Assembly: GCA_038501625.1 (NCBI GenBank)
Contig: JAZAYU010000015.1
Location: 8,640,991-8,704,990, forward strand
Direction: 5' to 3'
Source of the DNA: Corbicula japonica
Taxonomy: Eukaryota > Mollusca > Bivalvia > Venerida > Cyrenidae
Length of the DNA stretch: 64,000 nt
A model generated the notes under the pieces. That model made no database searches. It worked only from the letters and a program-made list of their open reading frames with translations, and had not been told where the DNA came from. This document shows, in pieces, positions 34,561 through 46,760 of this stretch (its first letter is position 1; the number at the start of each line of letters is the position of its first letter). The position numbers and the translations under genes are program-made.

Positions 34561-35246
34561 ACTAAGCCGTAGTCCCAAATTAAAATTATATAATAGTGGC
34601 CACATTAAAATATTATAAGCATATTTCAAATATTCCAAATTAAAATACTAATACTATTTTTTTCAGATTTTAGATTGGCAGTGAGAAAAAAAAAGAAACA
34701 TCTCAGGAAAACCAAACCCAGGAAACACATACAATTTGAAATAAATTAAGAGAATGCATTTCGTGGGGCTAGATGAAATTATTTTAAATTCAGAATTTGA
34801 TGAAATTCTATAACGCTTATGTGATAGAATTAGGGGTATATAACCCATTATCATAACAATCACGCCAATAATATTCTACCTGTGCACCGGCTGTCAAAAA
34901 CATTGGAAATATTTCCATATTTTAGTAAATATGTAATCACAATCAGCTTAAAGCGGTAATATAAAACAATAAGCAGAAAACAGCGATGAAATTTAGCAAG
35001 GTACAATAGCACAACGAAATCAAACTGTTGTCGATTCTTTGTAATTAGTTATTTAATCTGATTTCGCGATGTAAAAATCCCATATTTTTTGTTTACTTTT
35101 TTAGAAAAGCCATGTAGCAAGCTTTTTATCGTACTTTAAAGATTATAATTGGTATTAAGGTCATTTTTCCTGATATTATACTTAAGATTAATTGAAAAGT
35201 GTTTACCCTATTTGAAAAAAAAACTGGTTGACTCTAGAGGGAACAT

Positions 35247-37441
35247 TGAACAGGCTGGTAATTATGCTTGATCGAGCTTATAAGCTAGATCGGGCTTAGT
35301 AAGCCCGATCCAGCTTATACATTTCAATAGAAAATGACAAACCAAGGTACATATAATGTCAGTTCGGGCTGTTTACGTCAACAGCGCAAGCTAAAAGAAC
35401 TACATTGTGTACAGTTTTGCGGCCCCTTTCGGACCCAATTCACATTTTCTGCTTTCATTTAACAGTTTAATGCGCAAATGAAGTTAAATATTACCTTTTT
35501 TACATATGTAGCGTATAGCAGGTTTTCACATCGGCCAGTATTTTCTCATTTTCAGCGATAATTCTTCTAAACTTCCTCTGTCGGCGCCATTTTGGACATT
35601 CAATAGACTAAAACAATAACGAGTAGCCGAAAACACTTTATTGTCAGCATCTTCTTGTTGCAGCAACTTTAGGTACAGGTTGTTTGAAAATATCGTTGAG
35701 TGATAAAATACGTTCGAATACGGATGCACACAGCAAACGAAATGGAAACCAATATTTGTTTCCTTATATAATCTTATGACAGGAATAGTTATTTTTAACG
35801 TTACTTCTTGCTTTTATTTTACACAGTTTACATCGATTTTGCTGCTTTAATTGTCATCATTGAACACTGGTTATTTTAAAGTAAACATTTGTTAACTTTC
35901 CACGATTTCCTAGATTCCTTATAATTGTCATATTTTGGCGGTAAATTTTACCGATATTATATAAACATTTCGCTGGGTATTTTGCAAATTCTGATGTTGA
36001 CACCGTGAACAGTGAAACCTTTGTGACATCCATATTATTCCAAAATGCAAGTAAGCTTGTTTTATATATTTCAATAAATAGCAGCCATACTTTTCCATGT
36101 TCCAATGAAGATTATTAGAATCGCTTTTAATGTTAGTATCTGTGAAAAATATGATTGCATTCAAGTATGTTTTTATTAAAAAATTATTTAAAGTTTTACA
36201 TGAAATATAAATATTTGCAAATCTTATTTATACGTATAATAGGACCAGGTTTATATTAAGGCAATAATAACGATGAATAACAGCCAAACCCAGGTAAAAA
36301 TTACAAGGGACAACTTTTCCGCGCTAAACAACACCACACTGGCAAAATATCTAATTTTACGTCAAAGATGCGAAGAAAAGATCGAAAACAAGACTAAAAA
36401 GGCTGAAAACCATCAAGAATAGTGTAAAGAAATTTTACTATTTCCTCCATTTGAAGCTTATTCTAAAGCTTGAACGACCTCTTTATAAAATTCCAGCATA
36501 TTGTCTTTGGTTCCAACTGAAATAACATTTAGTTTATGTCTAAAACTTACGACCAAAGTCGGTTTAATTTTACTTCATTAGAAGTATATGAATATTTTCT
36601 CTCGCTCTTTCTCTCTTTCTCTCTGTTGAATAAAACAGTTAATAACATAATCACTTACTTTACTAGACATTTTCAGAAATATTCTTTGTGGAGTCCACTA
36701 CGAAAACGTTACTACACAAATACCCATTCATGCCGAACAGTTTGGAAAATTACGGATACATTGGTAGAAACAGAAACATCTATATAGGGTTATAAGTATA
36801 TATTTAGAAGTGTATGTTCATTTTAGAAGTAAGTTTGAAACTTGTTACACACGTTAATAGTTACATATATAGAGATATCTTTATATAACACTATAATAAA
36901 CAACAAAAGCGGTTTTTGAATTTATTTTTATTTGCATATATAGTGTCCAGGACCAATTCAATAGTTGTGTTCAACACTATAATTTATATATAAAAACTTT
37001 TCACACAACCTATACTTTTATTGACGACTGCTTTAAGAGAAGTGATGCTGACAACAACATTATACACTGTATTAGGAAATATGTTAGACAACACATCAAC
37101 CAAAATGGCGGCCGTAGACGAAGAACGGATGAATTATAACCAAAAATGAGAAAATACTGGCCGATGTGAAATCCTGCTATACGCTACATATGTAAAAAAG
37201 GTAATATTTAACCATTTGCGCATTAAACTGTTAAATGAAAGTAGAAAATGTGAATTGGGTCCGAAAGGGGCCACAAAACTGTACACAGTGTAGTTCTTTT
37301 AGCTTGCGCTGTTGACGTAAACAGCCCGAACTGACATTATATGTACCTTGGTTTGTCATTTTCTATTGAAATGTATAAGCTGGATCGGGCTTACTAAGCC
37401 CGATCTAGCTTATAAGCTCGATCAAGCATAATTACCAGCCT
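35247..37441. mobile_element. 2.2-kb element with long terminal inverted repeats
   Basis: The left arm (35247-35605) and right arm (about 37098-37441) are inverted copies about 350 bp long, beginning AACAGGCTGGTAATTATGCT. Within each arm lie smaller palindromes such as 'gatcgggcttagtaagcccgatc'. The 1.5-kb middle is AT-rich and holds no transposase I can recognise. No convincing target duplication was seen. Likely a non-autonomous DNA transposon or Foldback-type element. Confidence 0.8.
36273..36422 (+). CDS. Short open frame inside the long-TIR element
   Basis: ATG to TAG, 49 residues, polar and Lys/Glu/Asn-rich in its second half (Q-R-C-E-E-K-I-E-N-K-T-K-K-A-E-N). No recognised family. It could be a relic of the element's protein or chance; codon evidence is too short to decide. 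Confidence 0.15.
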   Translation: MNNSQTQVKITRDNFSALNNTTLAKYLILRQRCEEKIENKTKKAENHQE

Positions 37442-37605
37442 GTTGAACTGGATATTGTAATTAATTATTTTGGATATATTTGAGTGGAAAGTGCTTTATT
37501 TTGACACCCCGATTAGACAACATACATGTATAACAATAAAATAACAGTATTTTTGAAAATTTAAAAAAAAATGATAATTTTATTTTCACAGCTCATCATC
37601 TGTAA

Positions 37606-37998
37606 AACTGTACTATGAGCAAGTATGAATTACCTTAAACTGCTTCTCGCGGCCTGGGAATGGGGCAGGACTTACCAAATAGTAGTATACCTGGTGAACT
37701 TATTTTTGCTGCAACTTGTTTGGTGTGTGGCTCTGCTTCAAGTCTTAGAATTCTTGCCATTGCAACCACACCTTACCTTACCAGGGATTTGGGATACCAG
37801 CTGGACCAGTCCAGTTATTGCATACTTGTGAACCTTTTAACTCGTTCAGGTGGGAGATTGGTTTTAAAAAAAGTGGGAGAATGGGGTGAAAAAGCCAGTG
37901 ATTTTAACTGTGTAACTTGTTTATTTGGTTGTGCTTACATTTTTGCCGATTTTTTTAATAACTTTAATGATTTATTATTGTATATGACTTTATTGTGA
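37606..37998 (+). other. Unrecognised overlapping open frames near 37.7 kb
   Basis: Two overlapping plus-strand frames (37625-37831 and 37660-37998) are open for 68 and 112 codons over locally higher-GC sequence, just after a CAG acceptor-like site ('ttttcacag' ending near 37591). The second contains A-A-T-C-L-V-C-G-S-A-S-S-L-R-I-L-A-I-A. I recognise no family in either. It could be a lost exon, an upstream exon of a plus-strand gene, or chance. Confidence 0.25.
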
Positions 37999-38392
37999 GA
38001 ATCAAACCTCTGACTTGAATAAACAACATAATGACTGTTAATGCATTCAACTTGATTTTGTTAACCTGCATGACACATATGTGTGACAAACTGTCAAAGA
38101 TTTTCTGGCCGATGCGATCAAGAGCTGCTAATCTAGGGTATTAATCATCAAGATAATGAAACCTATCTGTGAGAGTGTTTTTTATGAAAGGTTAATTAAA
38201 ATCAGCCTGGTAAGCAAAAGATCTGGTTACATTGACATAACTATATATTTCTAATGGAAAATCAGTCTGTTTCATTTATATCCTGGCAAATGGTAAGAGT
38301 CTAGAGAAAATGTCGAATATGTGGGAGGCGTGAGATAGAACTAAAAAAATCGTGAGATTCCTGCCTATTTCTGGAGGGTTCACAGGTATATA

Positions 38393-39320
38393 CACTGCAA
38401 CTCCGTTATATCGCAATCCGTTATATCGCGATATCCAATATATCGCGCTTGGTCCGTGGATCCCAATTTTTTGTACATTTACAATGTATATGTTTGTTCA
38501 TTCTTCGCGGGTGGTAAAAAAGGTCAAATGATTAAATCAACGTTGGCGACAACCTTTTTCCGTGTTGTATTACGTCATTATCGGCTAAGGCTGTTTATTA
38601 CATTTTGTATGCAGGGATTTAAGAGGCGATGTACACGTTCACCAGCAGATACAATTTAACATCAAACGTATGAAAATAGATGAAAGGGATTTTTTACAAT
38701 TCTGTTGCTTCTGTTTTGACATGAAACCCCATTTGTGACGTACAAAAGGTGCGAAAAACACCAAGCTGATACGGTACTGGCAGAATTTCGTTCACAAGAC
38801 AAACGCAAATTAGCGATAATTAATACAAGTTGCTAACCATAATAGATATGAGAAGGAAATTTACGTCAAAACAGTTTGTTGTTTTAACATTACCTGCTCA
38901 TCGACATATCAAGCTAGTAAACGACGGATGACGAACTAACATGGCCGACCATGACCGACCAACAGATCGTCGATCAGTTGAAAGTACCGAAAACAATAAT
39001 ACCACCGTTGCAAATTGATGACGGCGATCTTTGTTTTGTACATTAATTAATTTCTTTTTATTAAATTTAAAAAATAAATCTTAATAAATTATATAAGAAA
39101 GTTGTTTTAAAACATTTGTCCAGCACGGAACGCACTCCCTGATGTACCCGTAGATTTAACGGCATGGTAATTACGCAACACCGCGATCTACATGCATCTG
39201 ACAGCAAAAACAAATGAATACTCCTGGTTTTAGCGCGATTATTTACTTATATCGCGCTCCGTTTATATCGCGGTTGGCGGGCTTGGACCACGAGGTCCGC
39301 GATATAATGGAGTTGCAGTG
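38393..39320. mobile_element. 928-bp TA-flanked element with pogo/Tigger-like termini
   Basis: The ends are CACTGCAACTCC...GGAGTTGCAGTG with TA on both sides (38391-38392, 39321-39322). Subterminal blocks of 'ttatatcgc' type occur at both ends ('ccgttatatcgcgatatcc', 'cgcgatataatgg'). This style resembles pogo/Tigger elements of the Tc1/mariner group. The interior shows no transposase, so it is non-autonomous. Confidence 0.8.
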
Positions 39321-41612
39321 TAGTTATTGACTGCCACACCACAGTCTTTCACTCTGTCTCTGGGTCAGGACTTTCACAGTTTAATTTTGGTCTACAGTGC
39401 AGCATCTGGAGACAGAATATATAGTCTTAAAACTTTACTCTCCTTTCTTGCATGTGCGAACAGTGTAAATCCAGATCAGATGACACAGATGTGATTTATA
39501 GACAATCAGTTCCACACAGGCTTTGAAGACGGACCCTGTTTTCTCCAAAAATAACTTATGAACTGTGTTTACATTGGGCTTTACAAAATGGAAGTTTTGT
39601 TATCACCCTTTACTGGCTTATACAGTCGTGACACGAATTTTTAGAGAACTTGGTATTTGATAGTAAATTTGGTGTGGATAGACTGATAATGGTCCCGATC
39701 TATTAAAACAAAAACTCTGTTTTTATTCATTGAGACCCTCATTTTTCATGGCAATTAGCTTATGTTATCAAATTTGGGATTGGACAATAGCAGAGCTTTT
39801 AATCAGAAATTTGGGAAGAGACCCTGGCCTTTCAAATTGGGAAATTTTTGCATAATTGTTTATTTTGGGAAAACAAAATCATTGAAAAATATTGAAAATG
39901 GGTACTAGTTTAATATTAATTTGAATTGTAATAAGTATTTTCAACCTAAAATTAATGTTTTAAAGCAATTTATTTTTCTGATTTTCAAACTGCCCTCACA
40001 TGATTTAGATCTATTTTTAGACATTTTACCTAGCATTTTGGGAAAAGTCTCTGCTGCAGTTGGGAAAAAATACTATATTTTTGGATTGGGAAGTACATGT
40101 AGCATTTTACAGGCCTCTGTTATATAAAGATAAAAAGCCCTGAATAGGAGTCAGGCAACCAATCACAAACCTTTTTACTGTGACTGAAGGGAAGTAACCA
40201 CAGTGAAGATTTATGAAGAAGAAAAGGTTGCTTTCCCTAGATTGAGAGTTGCAAGACAGAAAGACCAACAACATAAGAGATTTTACCGGACCAAAGCAAA
40301 ATCTGTCGGACATGTCAGATGCCTTTAGCAATCTAGCTATCAAAAATACACTTTTTTGTAATATAAGGTCACAGTTGATTCCCATTATCACAAAGAGTGA
40401 GCGTCCCAAGCTAGGATACAGTGTTAATGATGTGACAAGTCTTTATATAGTAACTCTTGTCAAATAATACTCTATATCGTACATACATTATGAAAGTTTC
40501 TAAACAGAAATTCATTAAAAATGTGCATTGTGCAGATTTAAGATGAAATAGATTTAACTAAAAAAATTAAAACATTTGTTTACTTTTTAATATAAATTTT
40601 AACACTTTGCGAGTGGAATTATAGTGATTTTCATTGGGGAAAATTTTCCAGTGTAAGTCATTGACTTTTGGCACAGGTTTTGTAAGGAAATAAAAACTTC
40701 ATTATGATAAAAAAACATTGCTAAGTTTTTAACCAGGTTTTTAATTTGAGCTTTCTTGGCCTATTGACGCCAAACTTTGTGTGTGGCTAGCTTATATCAA
40801 GATGCAATTCTGGATTCTACTCAGATATTTATATGCATTTGTTGACAACCTGGTTTTCTAGCGTTGCAGGGCTTGTTGTTATTAAATTAGGGGTGTCAAA
40901 CAGTTACAAAGTAGCATAGTATTCTTATAAAATAGGCAGGGACTTGAGGTTCCTACTCCATTTGTTATCAAGGGGTTTGAAGAGCATGATGCTAGTGTTG
41001 TTAAAAATAATGTTAGATAACTGAATTTCATTAAGTTCAGAAACATTTTGGGTTTACAACAGATATAAACAAAAAGACTTGAGGGAAAAAAAATTGCAAA
41101 AAAAGTAGTCAGTTGAGGATGCATCAAATTAAGGGCCCATTGTTTTCAGATACTTGTCCATTGCTTTTGAAAAAGGGCAGTTTTTTATACAAAGTAAAGT
41201 ATTTCCAATCACACATTTACTATGATATTAGTGTAAATCATTTACTAAATGAAATGAAGTTTCCTTGAAATCCCTTATTTCATTTGTATTGTGTGCCCGA
41301 ATTGGAAACTTCAATTTAATAAACTCTGGAAATGGAGAAAATTTAACACTAATGTTAAATATCCAAATTTAAGACAACTTCGATGGCCCATTAAGTAACA
41401 TAAGTGTAGTAACTGATGTAACAAAATACATGTCATTTAAAATTTCCACTGTTATCAAAATTTTGATTTTTAATAATTTTTACATTAAGTCAATATTAGG
41501 CCTGAACCCCTGCTACATGTACTTTACTTTGTTCATTGTAAAAATCTATAGTAAATATTTTGGCAGTAGATTTTTGTGCTGAACTTGAATGGTAAATGAT
41601 TTGTTCTTAATC

Positions 41613-41838
41613 CCTTACTCCATAAATACATCTTTAATGCATGGACAAGCAGTGTAGATCCAGATCAGCCAGCACATCTGTGCCATCTGATCAGGATCTG
41701 CACTTTTCTTTTAGATTCACAAGGTTATTTCTGACCAAGATTGTAGAACTGATCCAGATCTGATGGCATGGATGTTCTGGCTGATCTAGATCTACAATTG
41801 TTGCACATACAAATGTATTATGTGCAGTAAAGGGTTTA
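41613..41838. mobile_element. TTAA-type nested-palindrome MITE (family C), copy 1
   Basis: Runs from 'cccttactccataaat' to 'gcagtaaagggtttaa', with 'gtagatccagatcagcc...gatcaggatctgcac' and its mirror inside. Slightly diverged. Confidence 0.7.
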
Positions 41839-42046
41839 ACCTTGTTTGTTAATTCAGATAAAAGATGCTGTATTCGGTATTTTAAATAATATTCTCAATT
41901 TGTTCTTGTAAATATTGATACATGATTAAAATATTAAAAAAGTAAATTAGTTATGAACTATTTTACTCATTTTTTAACAGAACAAAAAAAATAATGAGAT
42001 TATCTACATTTATTAAATATCTTTTTTCTTCATTACTTCTGTTTAA

Positions 42047-42280
42047 CCCTTTCCTTGATATATACGCATTTTTATGCATGTGCGACCCGTGTAGATCCAG
42101 ATCAGCCGGCATATCCATGCCGTCTGATCAGGATCTGCACTGGTCGCATTTTGGTCAGAAATAACCGAATGAATCAAAAAGCAAACAGTTTAGATCCTGA
42201 TCAGACGGCACGGATGTGCCAGCTGATCTGGATCTAAACTGTTCGCCCTAGCAATAAAGGTCTATCTATACAGGAAAGGG
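42047..42280. mobile_element. TTAA-type nested-palindrome MITE (family C), best-defined copy
   Basis: Flanked by TTAA on both sides (42043-42046, 42281-42284). Ends CCCTTTCCTTGATA and 'caggaaaggg' are inverted. The interior has two palindromes in series ('gtagatccagatcagccggc...gatcaggatctgcac' and 'gatcctgatcagacggc...gatctggatc'), separated by 'ttggtcagaaataacc'. TTAA plus CCC termini are typical of piggyBac-type MITEs (inference). Confidence 0.85.
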
Positions 42281-42574
42281 TTAACCAACATGCTGTTACA
42301 ATATGTAACATTTGTTTGTGAGGTATTATTTTACTGGTTACAATACAGTACTGTTAATACTGGTTTATCCTGGTTGATTTTGAGAACAGATCCTGTTTGT
42401 ACACAATGTCATGTAAATAAACATTGTTACAGACCGGACAAAACAGATCCTGTTTAATGTTTGTACAGGTATTGTATTCATACTTTACTTTAAACATTTT
42501 ATCATCATGCAAGCTGTTATAAAGTGTGATAGGATACTGATGCAACAATAAGCCCAAGGTAAGAATAGAAACTT

Positions 42575-42900
42575 AATAACAACAACAACAACAACAATAA
42601 TAATAAATTATAATAATATTAATAAATAACAGTAATATAGTTTAAAGGCAATAGTCATAAAGACAGAAAATAATATTTAAATACTGCAAAAGATTTTCTT
42701 TTTTGATAGATATAATTGGCCAAATACATGGAATAATAATAATATTAATAATGATGATGATTATAATAATAACAACAACAGATTATCATAAACACATAAA
42801 GATATTTCAATATTCTGGAAAGAGATATCCCTGAATTCAGTTAGATAAATAATAATAAAAATAATAATATTAATAATAAAGAGCAATAATCATAATGACA
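42575..42900 (+). repeat. AAT/AAC-rich interrupted microsatellites
   Basis: Runs of aacaac/aataat triplets at 42579-42620, 42735-42782 and 42848-42885, separated by unique sequence. Confidence 0.8.
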
Positions 42901-43059
42901 GAAAAAAGTAACTAACTGTATTTACATGTACAGATCTGCTGTCAAGAAACCAAAAATCTATTAAAATAAATCAAAGCGTTATTTTTTAAATGTTTTTTTT
43001 AGCTTGCTTCCTTCAAATCAATAAAAAGACCTAAAATTAAAAAAATGAAATTCAAGACC

Positions 43060-43155
43060 AGTCCTTCAACTGATCAGATGGCACCGAGTGCCAGCTGATC
43101 TGGATCTAAACTGTTTGCCCACACAATAAAGGTGTATCTATGGAGGAAAGGGTTA
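43060..43155. mobile_element. Family C MITE, half copy
   Basis: Only the right half ('gatcagatggcaccgagtgccagctgatctgg' through 'ggaggaaagggttaa'). Confidence 0.65.
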
Positions 43156-43589
43156 AATTGTGTAAACTTCGTTTTCTTTATATTTGCTGTTATAATATTT
43201 GGCAATGCTTAATATGTATACATGATAAACTTTAAGTTTATCATAAATCTTTGACCTTAAGGTATCAAATTATCAATAAAGGAGGTTGAAAGTGAAAAAA
43301 ATTTAATATAACTTTTATCAAGATCCAAGATCTGCTTTGGTTGAAATCCCTTCCCTGCGTGTCTAAGCTCCCTGCATGTATTAGCATATTTATTCCCGTC
43401 TCTGTTTAGGCTATTCCGTGTTTTATCAGTTATAAAATTGTAAGCTATGATCTCTGAAAAGAAGGGACTAAATGACCCCAGATTTAACGGGTTTATGACT
43501 AGGTGTTAATAAACTTAATATGTTCAGATTTAGTTGACCTACTTAGATGATCATGCTACTGTAGATCCTTCATGTGTCAGATATATACA

Positions 43590-43809
43590 GGTTCTAAAGC
43601 ATGTGTGACCGGTGTTGATCTAGATCAGCTGGCACATCCATATAGTCTGATCAGGATCTGCACTGTTAACTTCTTGGTCAGAAATATCCTACTGAATCTG
43701 AAAGTGAACAGTGTAGATCCTGATCAGACACTATGATTTTGCCTGTTGATCTGGATCAAGAGTCACTGTTTGCACAGGTCCTAATGTCATATCTGTGTAG
43801 TAAAGTGTT
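43590..43809. mobile_element. Family C MITE, diverged copy
   Basis: 'gtgaccggtgttgatctagatcagctgg' to 'gtagtaaagtgttaag', with 'ttggtcagaaatatcc' as centre. Confidence 0.65.
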
Positions 43810-43961
43810 AAGATAACTGACTGTTTACATATGTGTCATATTAATACTAATGAATGCCCCAGGGCTTTGCAGTTTTTAAAATTATGGCATTTGTTAGATC
43901 AGTTTTGCTCTGATGCTTTTCAAAATACTTCAGAATCTGTTAACACTTCACTCCATATATA

Positions 43962-44144
43962 CCGTCATTGTCTGAATATAAGCTGCACTTTTTTCCCAGA
44001 ATTCGGCGATAAAAAGTTGGGGATGCGGCTAATACACAGGTTTGGCTGCTTATAAATACATTATAAGCCATTTTGATCTGTTCCATCAAGTTTGGGGATG
44101 GTGCGGCTTATACATAAGTGCGGCTTATATTCGAACAATGACGG
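43962..44144. mobile_element. TA-flanked MITE with CCGTCATTG termini (family D), copy 1
   Basis: TA|CCGTCATTGTCTGAATATAAG...GCGGCTTATATTCGAACAATGACGG|TA. Copies D2 (55440-55620) and D3 (59525-59706) share the ends and the interior 'aagttgg..atgcggctaatacacagg'. The TA target and length suggest a Tc1/mariner-type MITE. Confidence 0.8.
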
Positions 44145-44159
44145 TACTCATTTTATCAC

Positions 44160-44525
44160 AAATGCCAACAGTGTAGATCCAGATTAGCTGGCACATCCAT
44201 GCCATCTGATCTGGATCTGCATTGTTAGCTTCTTGGTCAGAAATTACCTAACTAATCTGAAAGGGAACAGTGCAGATCCTGATCATGTGGCACAGATCTG
44301 AGTCCTGTGACAGCTAACCTGATCTATACTGTTTTCCATGTGTTAACCCTTTCCTCCATAGCGACACCTTTATTGCATGGGCGAACAGTTTAGATCCAGA
44401 TCAGCCACTTGTGCAGATCCTGCACGGATGTGCCGGCTGATCTGGATCTATACTGGTTGCACATGTGTAAAAATGTGTATATATGGAGGAAAGGGTTGAA
44501 GGCTTACATATGGAGTAAAGTGTTA
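44160..44525. mobile_element. Two adjacent family C MITE copies
   Basis: The first runs from 'gtgtagatccagattagctgg' to about 44345. The second starts 'ttaaccctttcctccatagc' and ends 'ggaggaaagggttg', followed by another 'ggagtaaagtgttaaa' end. Confidence 0.7.
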
Positions 44526-45304
44526 AATTTTGTCATATAATTGGTGTATTATTAATTATATAGCTGACAAGTTTTCAATAGTTTGTTTAATTACTTATTT
44601 AAGTGGAGTTTATTTACATTAATTTACATTATTTTAATGTGACTTTGAAAGAGACATTTATGCCCAAAATCTTAATAAATATGGACAGAACTTTGCTTCC
44701 AAATTAACTTTTGAAGAATAGGTGGGGGTGCGGGGATGTAGTGCATTTTAGAACACATATGGTACATCACAGTACTTGGTCTTATGGTCGTAAAAATGTT
44801 GCTCATGTTCAGAAACATGTGATAGAGTGCATATTTTTAGCATAATGCTAACAGGTACTCATTGGTTAGAAGTAAGTGATATCATTTTATTTTGTACTTT
44901 TGGATCCGTCACATGATGGCAATTACATTTTTGATCACAAATTTTGACAGATTTGTATGCAGAAGTGCAGGATTTCACCCTAGTGCAATAACGGTATATC
45001 TCCTTCATATTTAAATGGTACTTGCACAGTTTTTGGCTCTAAGATGATGATTTGTGTGCAACAAATCTTTATAGTCAGCAGTTTTACCAATCTGAATTCA
45101 GTATAAATTTGCGTCTTCCATCATCATCAATTGCGGTCACTGACAAGTGTTGAAACATAAAATATTCCTGTCAACAGAAGGGAGGATTGCAGTTAATGCT
45201 ACTTTAAATATGATGCTTTGTGATCATGTGATCTGGCTGGGATTTAACCACGTTTTTCATTTTAAAAAGACATGATGCAAGCATTCAACCCCATAGCAGT
45301 ATGT

Positions 45305-45560
45305 TATGTACATATATTAAAAAGTTATAAATTTAACTAAATATTAAGAATTTGTACCTCATTAAGGTGTTATTTATTGATATTGTGCAAAAATGACCTT
45401 GCAAAAACTAAAATGTGATTGATTACAAAAAGTTATGTACATTTATTAAAAAGTTATAATATTATAAATAAATTATATGAATTGTGAAACTGTTATTTAA
45501 TGATAATGTGCAAAAAAGTGTCCTTGTGAAATTAAACTAAAAAAGTGATTGATTACACAT
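45305..45560 (+). repeat. Two direct repeats of about 120 bp
   Basis: 'ttatgtacatatattaaaaagttataa...gttatttattgatattgtgcaaaaa...gtgattgattaca' is repeated as 'ttatgtacatttattaaaaagttataa...gttatttaatgataatgtgcaaaaaa...gtgattgattaca'. Confidence 0.75.
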
Positions 45561-45927
45561 GAATTGTTAATTAACTGACATTTGAATAATTAATTAACTT
45601 ATACCTGATTTATCTAGACTGTGTCTGAAAACAAAAACCTGGTGTATGTTTGATTTTTAATGTTATTCTTTATTAAATTGATGATTTGTGCATGCGTGGC
45701 AAATTTAAGTTTTGGACTTAAGATCAAGTTTGTATTTACTGATTATTTGATTGTGTGTTTCTGTTGCACATATTTGCTAGAGTTTTCACTTGCACTGAAA
45801 GAAAATTCCCTTCAATTGTACAAACTTCATAATTTAATATTTGGAGAATTCCTGTGTAACACTGGTTTCTTTCATTCCACAATAATATTTTCTTGTTACT
45901 TTCTTTAATAAAGATACATTGTATATG

Positions 45928-46300
45928 GGGTGAGATTTTCTGCACTTACTTGTACAATGTTAACATATGGGAGTGTTCCTTTGTGCTTAACATATGTGAG
46001 ATTTTCTGCACTTACTTTTTAAAGGTTAACTTAAGTGAATGTTCCATTGTGCTAAACAAATAGATGTGATATTTTCTGCTCTACTTTTACCAGGCTAAGG
46101 AAGTGTTAGTGTTCCTTTGTGCTTAACATATGCGAGGTTTTCCGCACTCACTTTTTCAAGATTAAACAATGTCATATGTGTGCTTTACATATCTGAGGTA
46201 TTCTCTGCTTACTTTTTCAAGGTTAAAATATTGAGTGTTCCTTTGAGCTTGACAAATGTGAGAGTTCCTGCACTTACTTTAACCAGGTTACGGACTTCCT
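45928..46300 (+). repeat. Minisatellite of about 75 bp, five units
   Basis: The unit is built on 'gagattttctgcacttactttt..aaggttaa...gtgttcctttgtgcttaacatatgt'. Units start near 45930, 45995, 46065, 46130 and 46195 and are 10-25% diverged. It ends about 460 bp before the first GPR155 coding exon. Confidence 0.75.
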
Positions 46301-46760
46301 GAAAGTTGAAAAAAAAGTGTTAGACATTAATGATTTGGTCAGACAAGGTGTGAAAATCTGTCTGACCAAAACAAATTCTGTCAGACCAAAACATGATAAA
46401 AAAGGAATCAGCGAGTATTAGGAGTTCAAGTTGTTGTCTGACACTCAGTGTGATAACATAAGAAATTACCTTACAGGTCCGTCGGTCTGGCAACTTTCGG
46501 GACGTCTGGGTTAACATATTGTATTTGTTCCTTTAGTAAATAGACATTTGGAGCAAATCAACATGTTTCATGTTATTTGAATCAACATAAATTATTGGAA
46601 AGTTAATTCATTTGATTTTTTTTACAATATTTGTGGAGTTTCTGTGTGTGTTTCCATGGATTGTCTCAAAATATCAGTCAGTTCACTGAGTACTTTAGAC
46701 TTTCTTCACATAAAGGTGAACGTTAGTTAATTTCCTTTAACTTCTTTTTTCTCTTTTCAG

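Larger units (their letters stand above)
32490..35246. other. Intergenic region with repeats
   Basis: Contains a family B copy (33060-33185), a palindromic family E copy (33900-34005) and family I (34080-34560). The rest is AT-rich; open frames here have no recognisable domain. Confidence 0.5.
39323..46760. other. Region upstream of the GPR155-like coding exons
   Basis: No supported coding exon. It carries TTAA MITE copies (from 41613 on), AAT-rich microsatellites (about 42575-42900), a TA-flanked MITE (43962-44144), two 120-bp direct repeats (45305-45560) and a minisatellite (45928-46300). Since the first GPR155 coding exon starts just after an acceptor, an untranslated first exon and promoter should lie here or further left, but I cannot place them. 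Confidence 0.5.

Noticed and set aside
42575..42900. CRISPR-like array
   Set aside because: Short AAT/AAC triplet runs without regular repeats or spacers, in a eukaryotic genome.
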